A program made the translations under genes and the position numbers. A stretch of DNA of 24,149 nt from NCBI RefSeq assembly GCF_900016645.1, contig NZ_CDGJ01000031.1. The stretch is one strand, 5' to 3'. Of the stretch, positions 8,788 through 15,413 are shown in pieces (positions within the stretch are counted from its first letter, which is position 1; each line of letters opens with the position of its first letter). The notes beneath the pieces are model-generated. The model was given only the letters and a program-made list of their open reading frames with translations. It searched no databases and had not been told where the DNA came from. This DNA comes from Acididesulfobacillus acetoxydans (GTDB lineage: Bacteria; Bacillota; Desulfitobacteriia; Desulfitobacteriales; Desulfitobacteriaceae).

Positions 8788-8807
8788 ATTAGGGGAGTGA
8801 GGTGGTA
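8775..8807 (+). promoter_or_regulatory. Hairpin covering the dacF ribosome binding site
   Basis: TACTACCTCA (8775-8784) pairs with TGAGGTGGTA (8798-8807) over 10 bp (one G-U), with a 13-nt loop. The 3' arm contains the dacF Shine-Dalgarno GAGGTGG (8799-8805). The 5' arm is the last codons of ylxY, whose stop is at 8785-8787. Translation of ylxY would melt the stem, so the arrangement fits translational coupling. Seen in sequence; function inferred. Confidence 0.5.
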
Positions 8808-8809
8808 GA

Positions 8810-10222
8810 ATGTTTAAAGCAACGAGGACGTTGGCCGTGGGCAGCGTCTTTCTTTGCCTGATTGGTTTTCTGACGGCCGTGGGGCCATCTTCGGCCTTCG
8901 CCGCAGCGGCGGGCGGGTTCCCGCCGACCAGTCTTCGTCAGGAGTCCCAGAGGGTTTCTCGGCAGGGTTCCCGACAGGCCTCCCTCCAGGAGTCCCAGAG
9001 GGTTTCTCGGCAGGGTTCCCGACAGGCCTCCCTCCAGGAATCCCAGAGGGTTTCCCGGCAGGGATCCCGACAGGTCTCCCTCCAGGAATCCCAGAGGGTT
9101 TCCCGGCAGGGATCCCGACAGGTTTCCTCCCAGGGGCCCCGGAGGGTTTCCCCACCGCAGCGTCCGGGTGCGTCCCCAAAACCTGCCGTCTCCTCTCAGG
9201 CCGCGGACAGCCTCCGTCTCAGCGCCGATGCGGCTGTGCTCATGGATGCGGAGACCGGAGATGTTCTCTATGCCAAGAACGCGCACAAACGACGGGCACC
9301 GGCAAGCACCACCAAGATCATGACGGCTATCTTGGGGCTAGAACTGGGGAAGCCTGAGGAGATCGTTACCGTCAGCGCGAAAGCGGCTCAGGTTGGGGAG
9401 GCGACTTTGCATTTAGATCCCGGTGAAAAGCTCACCCTGTATGAATTGATCACGGGAGCCCTGTTGAAATCGGGCAACGATGCCTGTGTGGCGATCGCGG
9501 AGCAAATCGCGGGCAGTGAGGGAGAGTTTGTCAGGCTGATGAACGAAAAGGCGCTGTTATTAGGGGCGACCGACACCCATTTTACCAACCCGAACGGTTT
9601 GCCCGACAAAAACCACTATTCGAGCGCCTATGATTTGGCTTTGATGGCTCGTTACGGTTTGCGGATTCCGGCCTTCGCTGCGATTACACGCCTCAAAGAG
9701 ACGGAGATCCACTTTCTCCAGCCGGATGTCTCCATGGATCTTCGCAATACGAACAAACTGCTGTGGAGCTATCCTTATGCCGACGGCGTCAAAACGGGGA
9801 CGACTAATGCGGCGGGCAAATGCCTCGTGGCTTCCGCCACCAAGGGGGGGAGGCGGTTGGTAGCGGTGGTTCTCAATGCTCCGGACCGGTTCGGGGATGC
9901 CAGAAAACTTCTGGAGTGGGGTTTTGAGCGCACAGAAACCACGACCCTGGCTCGGGCCGGTCAGATCATGGGTGATTATCCTCTGCCGGGGACAACCGGA
10001 GTGCCGGCTTTCGTGGCGCATACGGTGCGGGTTTCGCTTAGCCGGGAAGCTGCGGGCAGGCTGTCCGCGAGGGTGGTTTGGGACAGGCCGCCGCGGCTGC
10101 CCCTGCAGGCTGGGGAGGAAGTCGGCCGCTGCGAGGTGTGGGCCGGGGAGCAAAAATTGACGAGCGTGCCCTTGCTGAGCGAAAGGGCGGTTAGCAAGGA
10201 TTGGCTGGGAAGGATCCGGTGA
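8810..10222 (+). CDS. dacF: DacF-type D-alanyl-D-alanine carboxypeptidase with a repeat linker
   Basis: Low-molecular-mass penicillin-binding protein (peptidase S11) that trims the terminal D-Ala of peptidoglycan stem peptides; DacF acts during sporulation in Bacillus. The 470 aa comprise a signal peptide (about 1-32, ending AFA), a Ser/Arg/Gln-rich repeat linker (45-114), the S11 catalytic domain (about 137-375) and a C-terminal PBP5-like beta domain. Catalytic motifs are complete: STTK (S166, K169), SGN (221-223) and KTG (328-330). It is about 80 aa longer than B. subtilis DacF (389 aa), mainly because of the linker, which is made of 16-aa repeats. The ATG has GAGGTGG (8799-8805) and GGGGAG just upstream. 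The next gene, the M16 peptidase, starts 74 nt later. A related S11 paralogue such as DacB or DacA is the main alternative name. Confidence 0.9.
   Translation: MFKATRTLAVGSVFLCLIGFLTAVGPSSAFAAAAGGFPPTSLRQESQRVSRQGSRQASLQESQRVSRQGSRQASLQESQRVSRQGSRQVSLQESQRVSRQGSRQVSSQGPRRVSPPQRPGASPKPAVSSQAADSLRLSADAAVLMDAETGDVLYAKNAHKRRAPASTTKIMTAILGLELGKPEEIVTVSAKAAQVGEATLHLDPGEKLTLYELITGALLKSGNDACVAIAEQIAGSEGEFVRLMNEKALLLGATDTHFTNPNGLPDKNHYSSAYDLALMARYGLRIPAFAAITRLKETEIHFLQPDVSMDLRNTNKLLWSYPYADGVKTGTTNAAGKCLVASATKGGRRLVAVVLNAPDRFGDARKLLEWGFERTETTTLARAGQIMGDYPLPGTTGVPAFVAHTVRVSLSREAAGRLSARVVWDRPPRLPLQAGEEVGRCEVWAGEQKLTSVPLLSERAVSKDWLGRIR
8942..9151 (+). repeat. 48-bp tandem repeat inside dacF (4 copies plus a partial one)
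   Basis: Copies start at 8942, 8990, 9038 and 9086, with an 18-bp partial fifth at 9134. Each encodes 16 residues, ESQRVSRQGSRQ(A/V)SLQ. Copies 1 and 2 are identical at every base. Copies 3 and 4 share GAA, TCC, GGA and GTC/GTT variants, so there were two recent duplications. Each unit is itself two related 24-bp halves (ESQRVSRQ and GSRQASLQ). The repeat has no stop codon in several frames on both strands. Copy number is likely to vary between strains. Confidence 0.95.
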
Positions 10223-10296
10223 GGTTTTTTCCCGGCCGCCCGGCAGGAATCCGGATAAAGCCGGCGAATTCTAGGTCGCAGGGAGGAGTGAAGGTA

Positions 10297-11565
10297 TTGT
10301 TCCATAAGGATGTTTTGCCCAACGGTGTCAGGGTCATTACGGAGGAGATCGAACATGTTCGGTCGGTCGCCATCGGTTTGTGGGTGGGAGCGGGATCCCG
10401 CGATGAGCGGGAGGGATTTGAGGGAATTTCCCACTTCATTGAGCACATGTTTTTTAAAGGAACGTCCCGGCGGAGCGCACGTGATTTAGCTGAGGCTCTG
10501 GAGGCAGTCGGAGGTCAGCTCAACGCATTCACAACCAAAGAATATACCTGTTTTTATGCCAAGGTGTTGGATGAGGATCTGGATTTGGCTATCGATGTCT
10601 TGAGCGACATGTTCTTCCATTCCCGGTTTGACGGCAAAGAACTGGAAAAAGAGAAGAAGGTCGTAATTGAAGAGATCAAAATGTATGAGGATTCTCCGGA
10701 CGAGTTGATTCACGATCTCTTTTCCGAGTATGTTTGGAACGACCATCCCTTGGGCAAGCCCATCTTGGGAACGGAGGAGAGCATTCGGGCCTTAAACAGG
10801 GACAAGATCCTGCAGTACCTTTCTCAACACTATGCGCCGGATAATCTGGTGGTGGCCGTCGCCGGCAATATTCAGCATGACGCCGTTCTGCGGAAGCTAA
10901 GCGGTCTCTACGGAACCTTTAAACGCGGTGGCCGGCGGGTTTTGGAAGGCACCCCGGCAGGCCAGACCGTCGCGCGTTTCGTGGCCAAGGACACGGAACA
11001 GATGCATTTGATTCTGGGAGTTCCGGGCTTGGGACAGGATGATCCGGACATCTACCCGATGCTGGTGTTTAACAGCGTGCTCGGAGGGGGTCTCAGCTCC
11101 AGGCTTTTCCAAGGGATCAGGGAGCAGCGGGGTTTGGCCTATTCCGTTTACTCCTATCATTCGACCTATGTGGATACAGGGCTGTTCGCGGTCTACGCCG
11201 GGACCAGCCCGGATAATACTTCCGAAGTCGTGGAATGCATTCTGAGTGAAGTCCTGAACATGAAACATCAAGGGATCAGCGCGGAAGAGCTGGAACGGAC
11301 GAAAGCCCAGATTAAGGGTGGGCTTTATTTGGGCCTGGAATCAGTCAGCAGCCGCATGAGCCGTCTGGGCAAGACGGAGCTTACATATAACCGGGTTCTC
11401 ACCCCGGAAGAGGTCGTGGAGAAGCTGGAAAAAGTCACTTTGGCCGACGTCCTGCGGGTGATCGGACGGCTTTGGCAAAAGGACAAGGTCAGTTTGGCCA
11501 TGATCGGCCGGACGGGACACGAAGTGGATCCGGCCGAGATATTTGCCAAAGTGGGATGGGAATGA
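10297..11565 (+). CDS. mlpA: M16 family zinc peptidase (MlpA/YmxG-like)
   Basis: Insulinase/processing-peptidase family metalloprotease. The inverted zinc motif HFIEH is intact (H46, E49, H50), with the third ligand expected in EKKVVIEEIKMYEDSPDE, so it should be active. Later M16 landmarks are GGGLSSRLFQGIREQRGLAYSVYS and the C-terminal non-catalytic half. I prefer the TTG at 10297: GGAGG (10282-10286) is 10 nt upstream, and MFHKDVLPNGVRV then aligns with the B. subtilis MlpA N-terminus. This gives 422 aa (B. subtilis 409). GTG 10288 is too close to the Shine-Dalgarno, and ATG 10201 lies inside dacF. It sits between dacF and dut; ylxY-mlpA-ymxH synteny supports the name. The physiological substrate is not known to me. 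Confidence 0.92.
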   Translation: MFHKDVLPNGVRVITEEIEHVRSVAIGLWVGAGSRDEREGFEGISHFIEHMFFKGTSRRSARDLAEALEAVGGQLNAFTTKEYTCFYAKVLDEDLDLAIDVLSDMFFHSRFDGKELEKEKKVVIEEIKMYEDSPDELIHDLFSEYVWNDHPLGKPILGTEESIRALNRDKILQYLSQHYAPDNLVVAVAGNIQHDAVLRKLSGLYGTFKRGGRRVLEGTPAGQTVARFVAKDTEQMHLILGVPGLGQDDPDIYPMLVFNSVLGGGLSSRLFQGIREQRGLAYSVYSYHSTYVDTGLFAVYAGTSPDNTSEVVECILSEVLNMKHQGISAEELERTKAQIKGGLYLGLESVSSRMSRLGKTELTYNRVLTPEEVVEKLEKVTLADVLRVIGRLWQKDKVSLAMIGRTGHEVDPAEIFAKVGWE

Positions 11566-12014
11566 CAGTGAAGCGTATTACGGTTAAAATCCGCCGGCTC
11601 GGCTGCGGCCCAGATCTGCCTGCCTATGCGACTCCGGGTGCGGCGGGCGTGGATCTGAGAGCCTGTCTGGCGGTGGATGCGGTCATCAAACCCGGTGAAA
11701 TCGCACGCATTCCAACCGGGCTCGCTTTTGAACTTCCGGACGCAGGGACGGTGGCTTTGCTGTGCGCGCGGAGCGGGCTGGCTTCCGAGTACGGAATCAC
11801 TTTGGCGAACGGAGTGGGCGTGCTCGACTCTGACTACCGGGGAGAGGTTCAGGTCGCTCTCATCAATCTGGGCCGGGAACCGTTTACAGTGCAAAGCGGC
11901 GATCGGATCGCGCAGGTTCTGTTTCTCTCGCTGGCCCGGGCCGACTTTGAACTGGCAGAGGACTTATCGGTGACGGCGCGCGGTGCAGGGGGTTTTGGCT
12001 CAACGGGAATTTGA
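11562..12014 (+). CDS. dut: Deoxyuridine 5'-triphosphate nucleotidohydrolase (dUTPase)
   Basis: Trimeric dUTPase hydrolyses dUTP to dUMP and pyrophosphate, keeping uracil out of DNA and feeding dTMP synthesis. All five motifs are present: TPGAAGVDLRA (I), ARSGLAS (II), GVGVLDSDYRGEVQV (III), RIAQVLF (IV) and RGAGGFGSTG (V, the C-terminal lid). The length of 150 aa is standard. The ATG at 11562 overlaps the stop of the M16 peptidase in an ATGA arrangement, which implies coupled translation. A GTG at 11568 or ATG at 11556 are alternatives. It is an insertion relative to the B. subtilis mlpA-ymxH order. Confidence 0.97.
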   Translation: MTVKRITVKIRRLGCGPDLPAYATPGAAGVDLRACLAVDAVIKPGEIARIPTGLAFELPDAGTVALLCARSGLASEYGITLANGVGVLDSDYRGEVQVALINLGREPFTVQSGDRIAQVLFLSLARADFELAEDLSVTARGAGGFGSTGI

Positions 12015-12050
12015 CGACGGGAGAAAGCTGGCGGTTCTAGCTTGGGTGCT

Positions 12051-12086
12051 CCTTTCATAGACTTCCCTAGAGGAAGGGATGAAAGG
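12051..12086 (+). promoter_or_regulatory. Hairpin over the ribosome binding site of the small membrane gene
   Basis: Outer stem CCTTTCAT (12051-12058)/ATGAAAGG (12079-12086) is perfect over 8 bp. Inner stem CTTCC (12062-12066)/GGAAG (12072-12076) has a 5-nt loop. The Shine-Dalgarno-like GGAAGGG (12072-12078) is inside it and the GTG start (12087) follows directly. No T-run, so not a normal terminator. A role in limiting translation is inferred. Confidence 0.45.
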
Positions 12087-12401
12087 GTGCAAACGCTGGG
12101 GCTCATTCTGCTGATTGCGGGAATTGCCGCCTCCGTACGGGAACGAAGGTTCCTGCTGATGTGGCGTTCCCGGCCCGCTCCCACACCCGGGCCGCTCTCG
12201 ACGGGACTGGCCCAGCTGGTCGGGACGGCCGGAGGGATTTATTTGGGCTTGGAACTGCTGTTTTCCTTCTTACAGATCCCGGAAAACTGGTGGAGTGGTT
12301 CTACGTTTGTCGTGGAGCCTCTGGCCTTCGTTTCCCTCATCTTGGCCATTGTTCAGCCTTTTCTGGTAAGAGCTTGGCTGCACATACGGAAACACCGTTG
12401 A
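12087..12401 (+). CDS. Small integral membrane protein of unknown function
   Basis: I do not recognise this family. The 104-aa product from the GTG at 12087 has three hydrophobic segments (about 3-17, 41-63 and 78-95) separated by short basic stretches (RERRFLLMWRSR and the C-terminal RAWLHIRKHR). By the positive-inside rule the 18-29 loop and C-terminus should be cytoplasmic. GGAAGGG (12072-12078) lies 8 nt upstream but inside a stable hairpin. An in-frame TTG at 12042 would add 15 residues, with the hairpin then in coding sequence. It lies between dut and the PRC-barrel gene on the same strand, in an operon-like position, and its GC content resembles its neighbours. It is too small for clear assignment, and could be a poorly conserved lineage-specific protein. 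Confidence 0.7.
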   Translation: MQTLGLILLIAGIAASVRERRFLLMWRSRPAPTPGPLSTGLAQLVGTAGGIYLGLELLFSFLQIPENWWSGSTFVVEPLAFVSLILAIVQPFLVRAWLHIRKHR

Positions 12402-12490
12402 GAAATTACGGGATCACAGTGAAGTATGGGGAACCACTTACACTTAAAGAAGTGGGAGTCTGACGATTGGACGAGCGGGAGGTGGAGCGA

Positions 12491-12781
12491 GTGCTCTTAA
12501 GCGATCTGGCGGGTAAAGAAATCATCAATCTTCATGACGGGGCCAGACTGGGGTTGATTGGGGACGCGGACTTGGCCGTTTCTCCGGGTGGCTCCATTGA
12601 AGCCATTATTCTGACATCAAAGGGTGGTTTTGCCGGCTTCTTGGGAGACCGGGACCGGGATATCCTGGTCATTCCCTGGCGATCGATTAAGAAGGTCGGA
12701 ACGGAAGTTATCATCGTAGATTTACATAACACAGCGGATTCGCACAACAGATCCGAGAAGGCGCGCAAATATTCAATTTGA
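12491..12781 (+). CDS. ymxH: YlmC/YmxH family PRC-barrel sporulation protein
   Basis: Small beta-barrel (PRC-barrel) protein of the YlmC/YmxH family, found in spore formers. The sequence MLLSDLAGKEIINLHDGARL, then LGLIGDADLAVSP and the ILVIPWRSIKKVGTEVIIVD strand pair, are characteristic. I choose the GTG at 12491: GGGAGG (12477-12482) is 8 nt upstream and the protein then begins at the family's conserved LSDLxGKEI, giving 96 aa. A TTG at 12467 would add 8 residues. It occupies the same position as ymxH in B. subtilis, just before the dipicolinate genes. The molecular function is not established. Its stop codon overlaps the -35 element of the dapB promoter. Confidence 0.88.
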   Translation: MLLSDLAGKEIINLHDGARLGLIGDADLAVSPGGSIEAIILTSKGGFAGFLGDRDRDILVIPWRSIKKVGTEVIIVDLHNTADSHNRSEKARKYSI

Positions 12782-12807
12782 CAGGACTTTCCCGCTTGGA
12801 CTAAAAT
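12778..12807 (+). promoter_or_regulatory. Strong sigma-A promoter ahead of dapB
   Basis: TTGACA (12778-12783), an 18-nt spacer and TAAAAT (12802-12807). Expected start near 12814, about 64 nt before dapB. The -35 overlaps the ymxH stop codon. A terminator-like hairpin begins within 10 nt of the predicted start. Confidence 0.7.
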
Positions 12808-12821
12808 AAGGTTAAGTCAGG

Positions 12822-12852
12822 ACCCCGAAGCCCAGAGAGCGGCGGGGTTTTT
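12822..12852 (+). terminator. Terminator or leader attenuator between ymxH and dapB
   Basis: ACCCC (12822-12826)/GGGGT (12844-12848) plus an inner GCC (12830-12832)/GGC (12841-12843), followed by TTTTT (12848-12852). It could end the pnp-to-ymxH transcript. Because it lies just downstream of the dapB promoter it would also act on that transcript, where the leader seems too short for a full riboswitch. Confidence 0.6.
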
Positions 12853-12877
12853 GATATTCGATGCAGGGGGGGTCCCA

Positions 12878-13681
12878 GTGAAGAAAATCCGTGTCATGGT
12901 CGCCGGGGCCGGCGGCAAAATGGGTCAGGAAGTGGTTCGAGCCCTCTTGCGTGAAGAAGATATGGCCCTGGTCGGGGCTGTGGATGTGAAACATCAGGGC
13001 AGGGACGTGGGCTATATTGCCGGAAACTCCCCGTTGGGAATCGATGTTTTGGGGGTGCTGACTGCCGAATCTCTGCGTGAGGTTCGGGCGGATATCCTGG
13101 TCGATTTCACCAATCCGCAGTCGGTATTGAAAAACGCCGAGACGGCTATCGCCGCCGGAGTGGTTCCCGTCATCGGCACGACCGGTCTGGATGAAGCGGA
13201 AATCGGAAAGATCCGGGAACTGGTGGCCCGGGAGAAAGTCGGGGCTTTTATCGCTCCGAATTTTGCCTTAGGCGCCATCTTGATGCTGCGTTTTGCTAAG
13301 GAAGCCGCCAGGTTTTTTCCTCATGTGGAGATCATTGAACTTCACCATGATGAAAAGCTCGATGCTCCCTCGGGAACCGCGTTGAAGGTTGCCGAATGGA
13401 TTGGGGAAGTCCGCGCTAAAATGGCCCAGGGCAATCCGAATGAATACGAAAAACTGCCGGGCGCACGTGGGGCGGACATAGACGGCATTCACATTCATTC
13501 TGTCCGTTTGCCCGGATACATTGCCCACCACCAAGTCCTGTTCGGGGGTTCCGGACAAGCTTTAACGATCAGACATGACGCTTTCAGCAGGGAAACCTAC
13601 ATGCCTGGTGTGATGCTGGCTATCCGTAAATCGTATCAATCGACAAAACTCACGATTGGACTTGAGAATTTCCTCGATTAG
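12878..13681 (+). CDS. dapB: 4-hydroxy-tetrahydrodipicolinate reductase DapB
   Basis: DapB reduces the DapA product with NAD(P)H to tetrahydrodipicolinate, the step that leads to diaminopimelate and lysine. It therefore competes with dipicolinate synthase for substrate. The N-terminal Rossmann motif is GAGGKMG (10-16). The NAD-proximal GTTG and the catalytic ELHHDEKLDAPSGTA block (H156, H157, K160) are intact. DIDGIHIHSVRLPGYIAHHQVLFG marks the substrate/tetramer domain. The GTG at 12878 follows a G-rich Shine-Dalgarno (AGGGGGGG, 12865-12872) and gives 267 aa, the same as in B. subtilis. A TTG at 12851 would overlap the terminator-like hairpin. Inserting dapB directly before dpaA differs from B. 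subtilis, where dapB lies elsewhere. Confidence 0.97.
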   Translation: MKKIRVMVAGAGGKMGQEVVRALLREEDMALVGAVDVKHQGRDVGYIAGNSPLGIDVLGVLTAESLREVRADILVDFTNPQSVLKNAETAIAAGVVPVIGTTGLDEAEIGKIRELVAREKVGAFIAPNFALGAILMLRFAKEAARFFPHVEIIELHHDEKLDAPSGTALKVAEWIGEVRAKMAQGNPNEYEKLPGARGADIDGIHIHSVRLPGYIAHHQVLFGGSGQALTIRHDAFSRETYMPGVMLAIRKSYQSTKLTIGLENFLD

Positions 13682-13696
13682 GAATTTGGGCCGGGG

Positions 13697-13725
13697 AACC
13701 GTACGCCGTATGCCCTCATATACTG
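13697..13725 (+). promoter_or_regulatory. Candidate sigma-K promoter ahead of dpaA
   Basis: AACC (13697-13700), 16 nt, then CATATACTG (13717-13725), close to the sigma-K pattern AC-N16/17-CATANNNTA. B. subtilis spoVFA/B is transcribed by sigma-K in the mother cell, which makes the match plausible. One base of the -10 differs (G for A). Confidence 0.4.
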
Positions 13726-13765
13726 CATTAGTAGTCAATGGACACTGTTCAAAGGGGGCATAAGG

Positions 13766-14674
13766 ATGGTTGCGGGTCTTGCTCTCAAAGGAATCAGGTT
13801 AGCGGTGGTTGGGGGGGATGATCGAGAAATTTATCTTATTCCCGAACTGCAGAAGCTGGGGGCCTACATAGTCGGGGTCGGACTGGAAAAAGCAGCACCT
13901 CTCGAAGGCGTGACAGTGGTGAGTTCACTTCTCGAGGCGGTTACCCAGGTGGATGCCTTGCTCTTTCCGATGTTCGGCACGGATGAACGTGGGCTGGTGA
14001 AGGCCAAGTACGGGAAAACTCCCATTGTCTTGAATAAGGAGGTGTTACAGGCAATCCCTTCGCGCGTGCCGCTGTTTATCGGCTGGGCGCGGCCAGCCTT
14101 AAAATCTGCGGCAGACATGATGGGGATCCGCATCGTGGAGACGGCCAACTTGACCGATCTTGCTATTCTCAACTCCATTCCTTCGGCGGAAGGCGCACTG
14201 CAAATGGCGATGGAAGCCACCAAGATTACCCTGCACGGCAGCGAGAGCTTTGTGATCGGCTTGGGGCATACGGGATGGACTATCGTGCGCATGCTCAAAG
14301 GGATTGGGGCTCATGTTACCGGAGTTGCCCGCAAGCCGGCGGACCTGGCACGGGCGGCGGAGATGGGCTTGAGACCGGTGCATCTCTCCGATTTGGAGGA
14401 AAAAATAGGGGAAGCGGAGATCGTTTTCAACACGGCGCCCGCTCCGGTCCTGGACAGGGTGCTTTTGGAGCGGATGTCAAAGGATGCGGTGATCATTGAT
14501 TTGGCATCCATTCCCGGCGGGACAGACTTTGAATACGCTCAGTTGTTGGGCATCAAGGCTTTGCTCGCACCGGGACTGCCGGGTATTGTAGCACCGAAAA
14601 CCGCCGGTAAGATTCTGGCCCAGATTTACCCGCAACTGCTTCGCCAACTTTCTACAGTGAACACTTCCGTTTGA
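13766..14674 (+). CDS. dpaA: Dipicolinate synthase subunit A
   Basis: SpoVFA/DpaA is the NAD(P)-binding subunit of dipicolinate synthase, which oxidises the DapA product to dipicolinic acid in the mother cell. Dipicolinate with calcium fills the spore core and gives heat resistance. The 302-aa protein has an N-terminal domain starting KGIRLAVVGGDDREIYLI, a conserved middle (TANLTDLAILNSIPSAEGALQMAM) and a Rossmann motif GLGHTG (165-170) followed by RMLKGIGAHVTGVARKP. The AAAGGGGG upstream (about 13751-13758) supports the ATG at 13766. The gene is followed 22 nt later by dpaB, its obligate partner. Presence of the pair is strong evidence for an endospore former. Confidence 0.97.
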   Translation: MVAGLALKGIRLAVVGGDDREIYLIPELQKLGAYIVGVGLEKAAPLEGVTVVSSLLEAVTQVDALLFPMFGTDERGLVKAKYGKTPIVLNKEVLQAIPSRVPLFIGWARPALKSAADMMGIRIVETANLTDLAILNSIPSAEGALQMAMEATKITLHGSESFVIGLGHTGWTIVRMLKGIGAHVTGVARKPADLARAAEMGLRPVHLSDLEEKIGEAEIVFNTAPAPVLDRVLLERMSKDAVIIDLASIPGGTDFEYAQLLGIKALLAPGLPGIVAPKTAGKILAQIYPQLLRQLSTVNTSV

Positions 14675-14696
14675 CAGAAAGTGGAGGTGCGAAAAG

Positions 14697-15287
14697 ATGC
14701 AGTTAGACGGGTTAAAGGTTGGATTTGCCGTGACGGGTTCGCATTGTACTTTGCATGAAATTACGGGGGTTATGCAGGCACTGGTTGATGGGGGAGCTGA
14801 TGTCACCCCAATCATCTCCTATGCGGTGGACAGCATGGATACGAGGTTCGGCAAGGCGGCCGAGTGGAAAAATGCGTTCCGGGAAATCTGCCGCAAGGAC
14901 CCTATACACACCATACCGGATGCCGAACCGGTGGGTCCGCGTAAAATGTTCGATTGCCTGGTAATCGCCCCTTGCACCGGAAATACTTTGGCTAAGTTGG
15001 CCGGCGGGATTATAGATTCACCGGTCCTGATGGCGGCCAAGGCGCACTTGCGCAATCAACGGCCTCTTGTTCTTGCCATTTCCACCAATGACGGGCTGGG
15101 CCTAAACGCCCGCAATATCGGCATGCTGCTGGTAACGAAAAACGTATACTTTGTTCCCTTTGGACAAGATAATCCCACGGCTAAGGCTAATTCCCTGGTT
15201 GCCCATATGGGTAAAATCCCCGAAGCTATTCTGCTGGCTTGCGAAGGCAAACAAATGCAGCCTGTTCTTTGGGATTACCGGGCGTAA
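14697..15287 (+). CDS. dpaB: Dipicolinate synthase subunit B
   Basis: SpoVFB/DpaB is the flavoprotein-like partner of DpaA. It belongs to the same fold family as phosphopantothenoylcysteine decarboxylase. The 196-aa sequence has the N-terminal GLKVGFAVTGSHCTLHE and the conserved LVIAPCTGNTLAKLAGGI and STNDGLGLNARNIG segments, which form the cofactor site in this fold. The ATG is preceded by GGAGGTG (14683-14689) 7 nt upstream. It ends the dipicolinate pair and is followed by an unusual repeat-rich spacer before asd, so it may form a separate sporulation transcript with dpaA. Confidence 0.97.
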   Translation: MQLDGLKVGFAVTGSHCTLHEITGVMQALVDGGADVTPIISYAVDSMDTRFGKAAEWKNAFREICRKDPIHTIPDAEPVGPRKMFDCLVIAPCTGNTLAKLAGGIIDSPVLMAAKAHLRNQRPLVLAISTNDGLGLNARNIGMLLVTKNVYFVPFGQDNPTAKANSLVAHMGKIPEAILLACEGKQMQPVLWDYRA

Positions 15288-15302
15288 ACAAACAGGCATG
15301 AA

Positions 15303-15381
15303 CTCTCTGCTCAGAGAGCAGAGAGAACTTGTTTAGCTAAAGCTAAACATCGGTGATAGTGTCCACAGGACACTATCACCG
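15303..15381 (+). repeat. Three consecutive perfect hairpins downstream of dpaB
   Basis: Hairpin 1: CTCTCTGCTC (15303-15312)/GAGCAGAGAG (15316-15325), loop AGA. Hairpin 2: GTTTAGCT (15331-15338)/AGCTAAAC (15341-15348). Hairpin 3: CGGTGATAGTGTCC (15351-15364)/GGACACTATCACCG (15368-15381), loop ACA. All stems are perfect; none is followed by a T-run. They may block 3' exonucleases or be mobile palindromic elements. Confidence 0.8.
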
Positions 15382-15413
15382 AACCGCAAGCTTTCAAAGA
15401 ATACTTGGGCGGT

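Noticed and set aside
8942..9151. CRISPR-like regular repeat
   Set aside because: Repeats are directly contiguous with no unique spacers and lie in frame in a coding gene.
8789..9286. Reverse-strand Gly/Pro-rich open frames across the same repeat
   Set aside because: Same repeat artefact; no start signal and no known domain.
8854..9357. Gly/Pro-rich collagen-like open frame overlapping dacF
   Set aside because: It exists because the 48-bp repeat has no stops in this frame. The dacF frame carries the signal peptide before and the intact catalytic motifs after the repeat.
14671..14676. TTGACA overlapping the dpaA stop as a promoter for dpaB
   Set aside because: No -10 element at 16-19 nt downstream; the stretch is the dpaB ribosome binding site.
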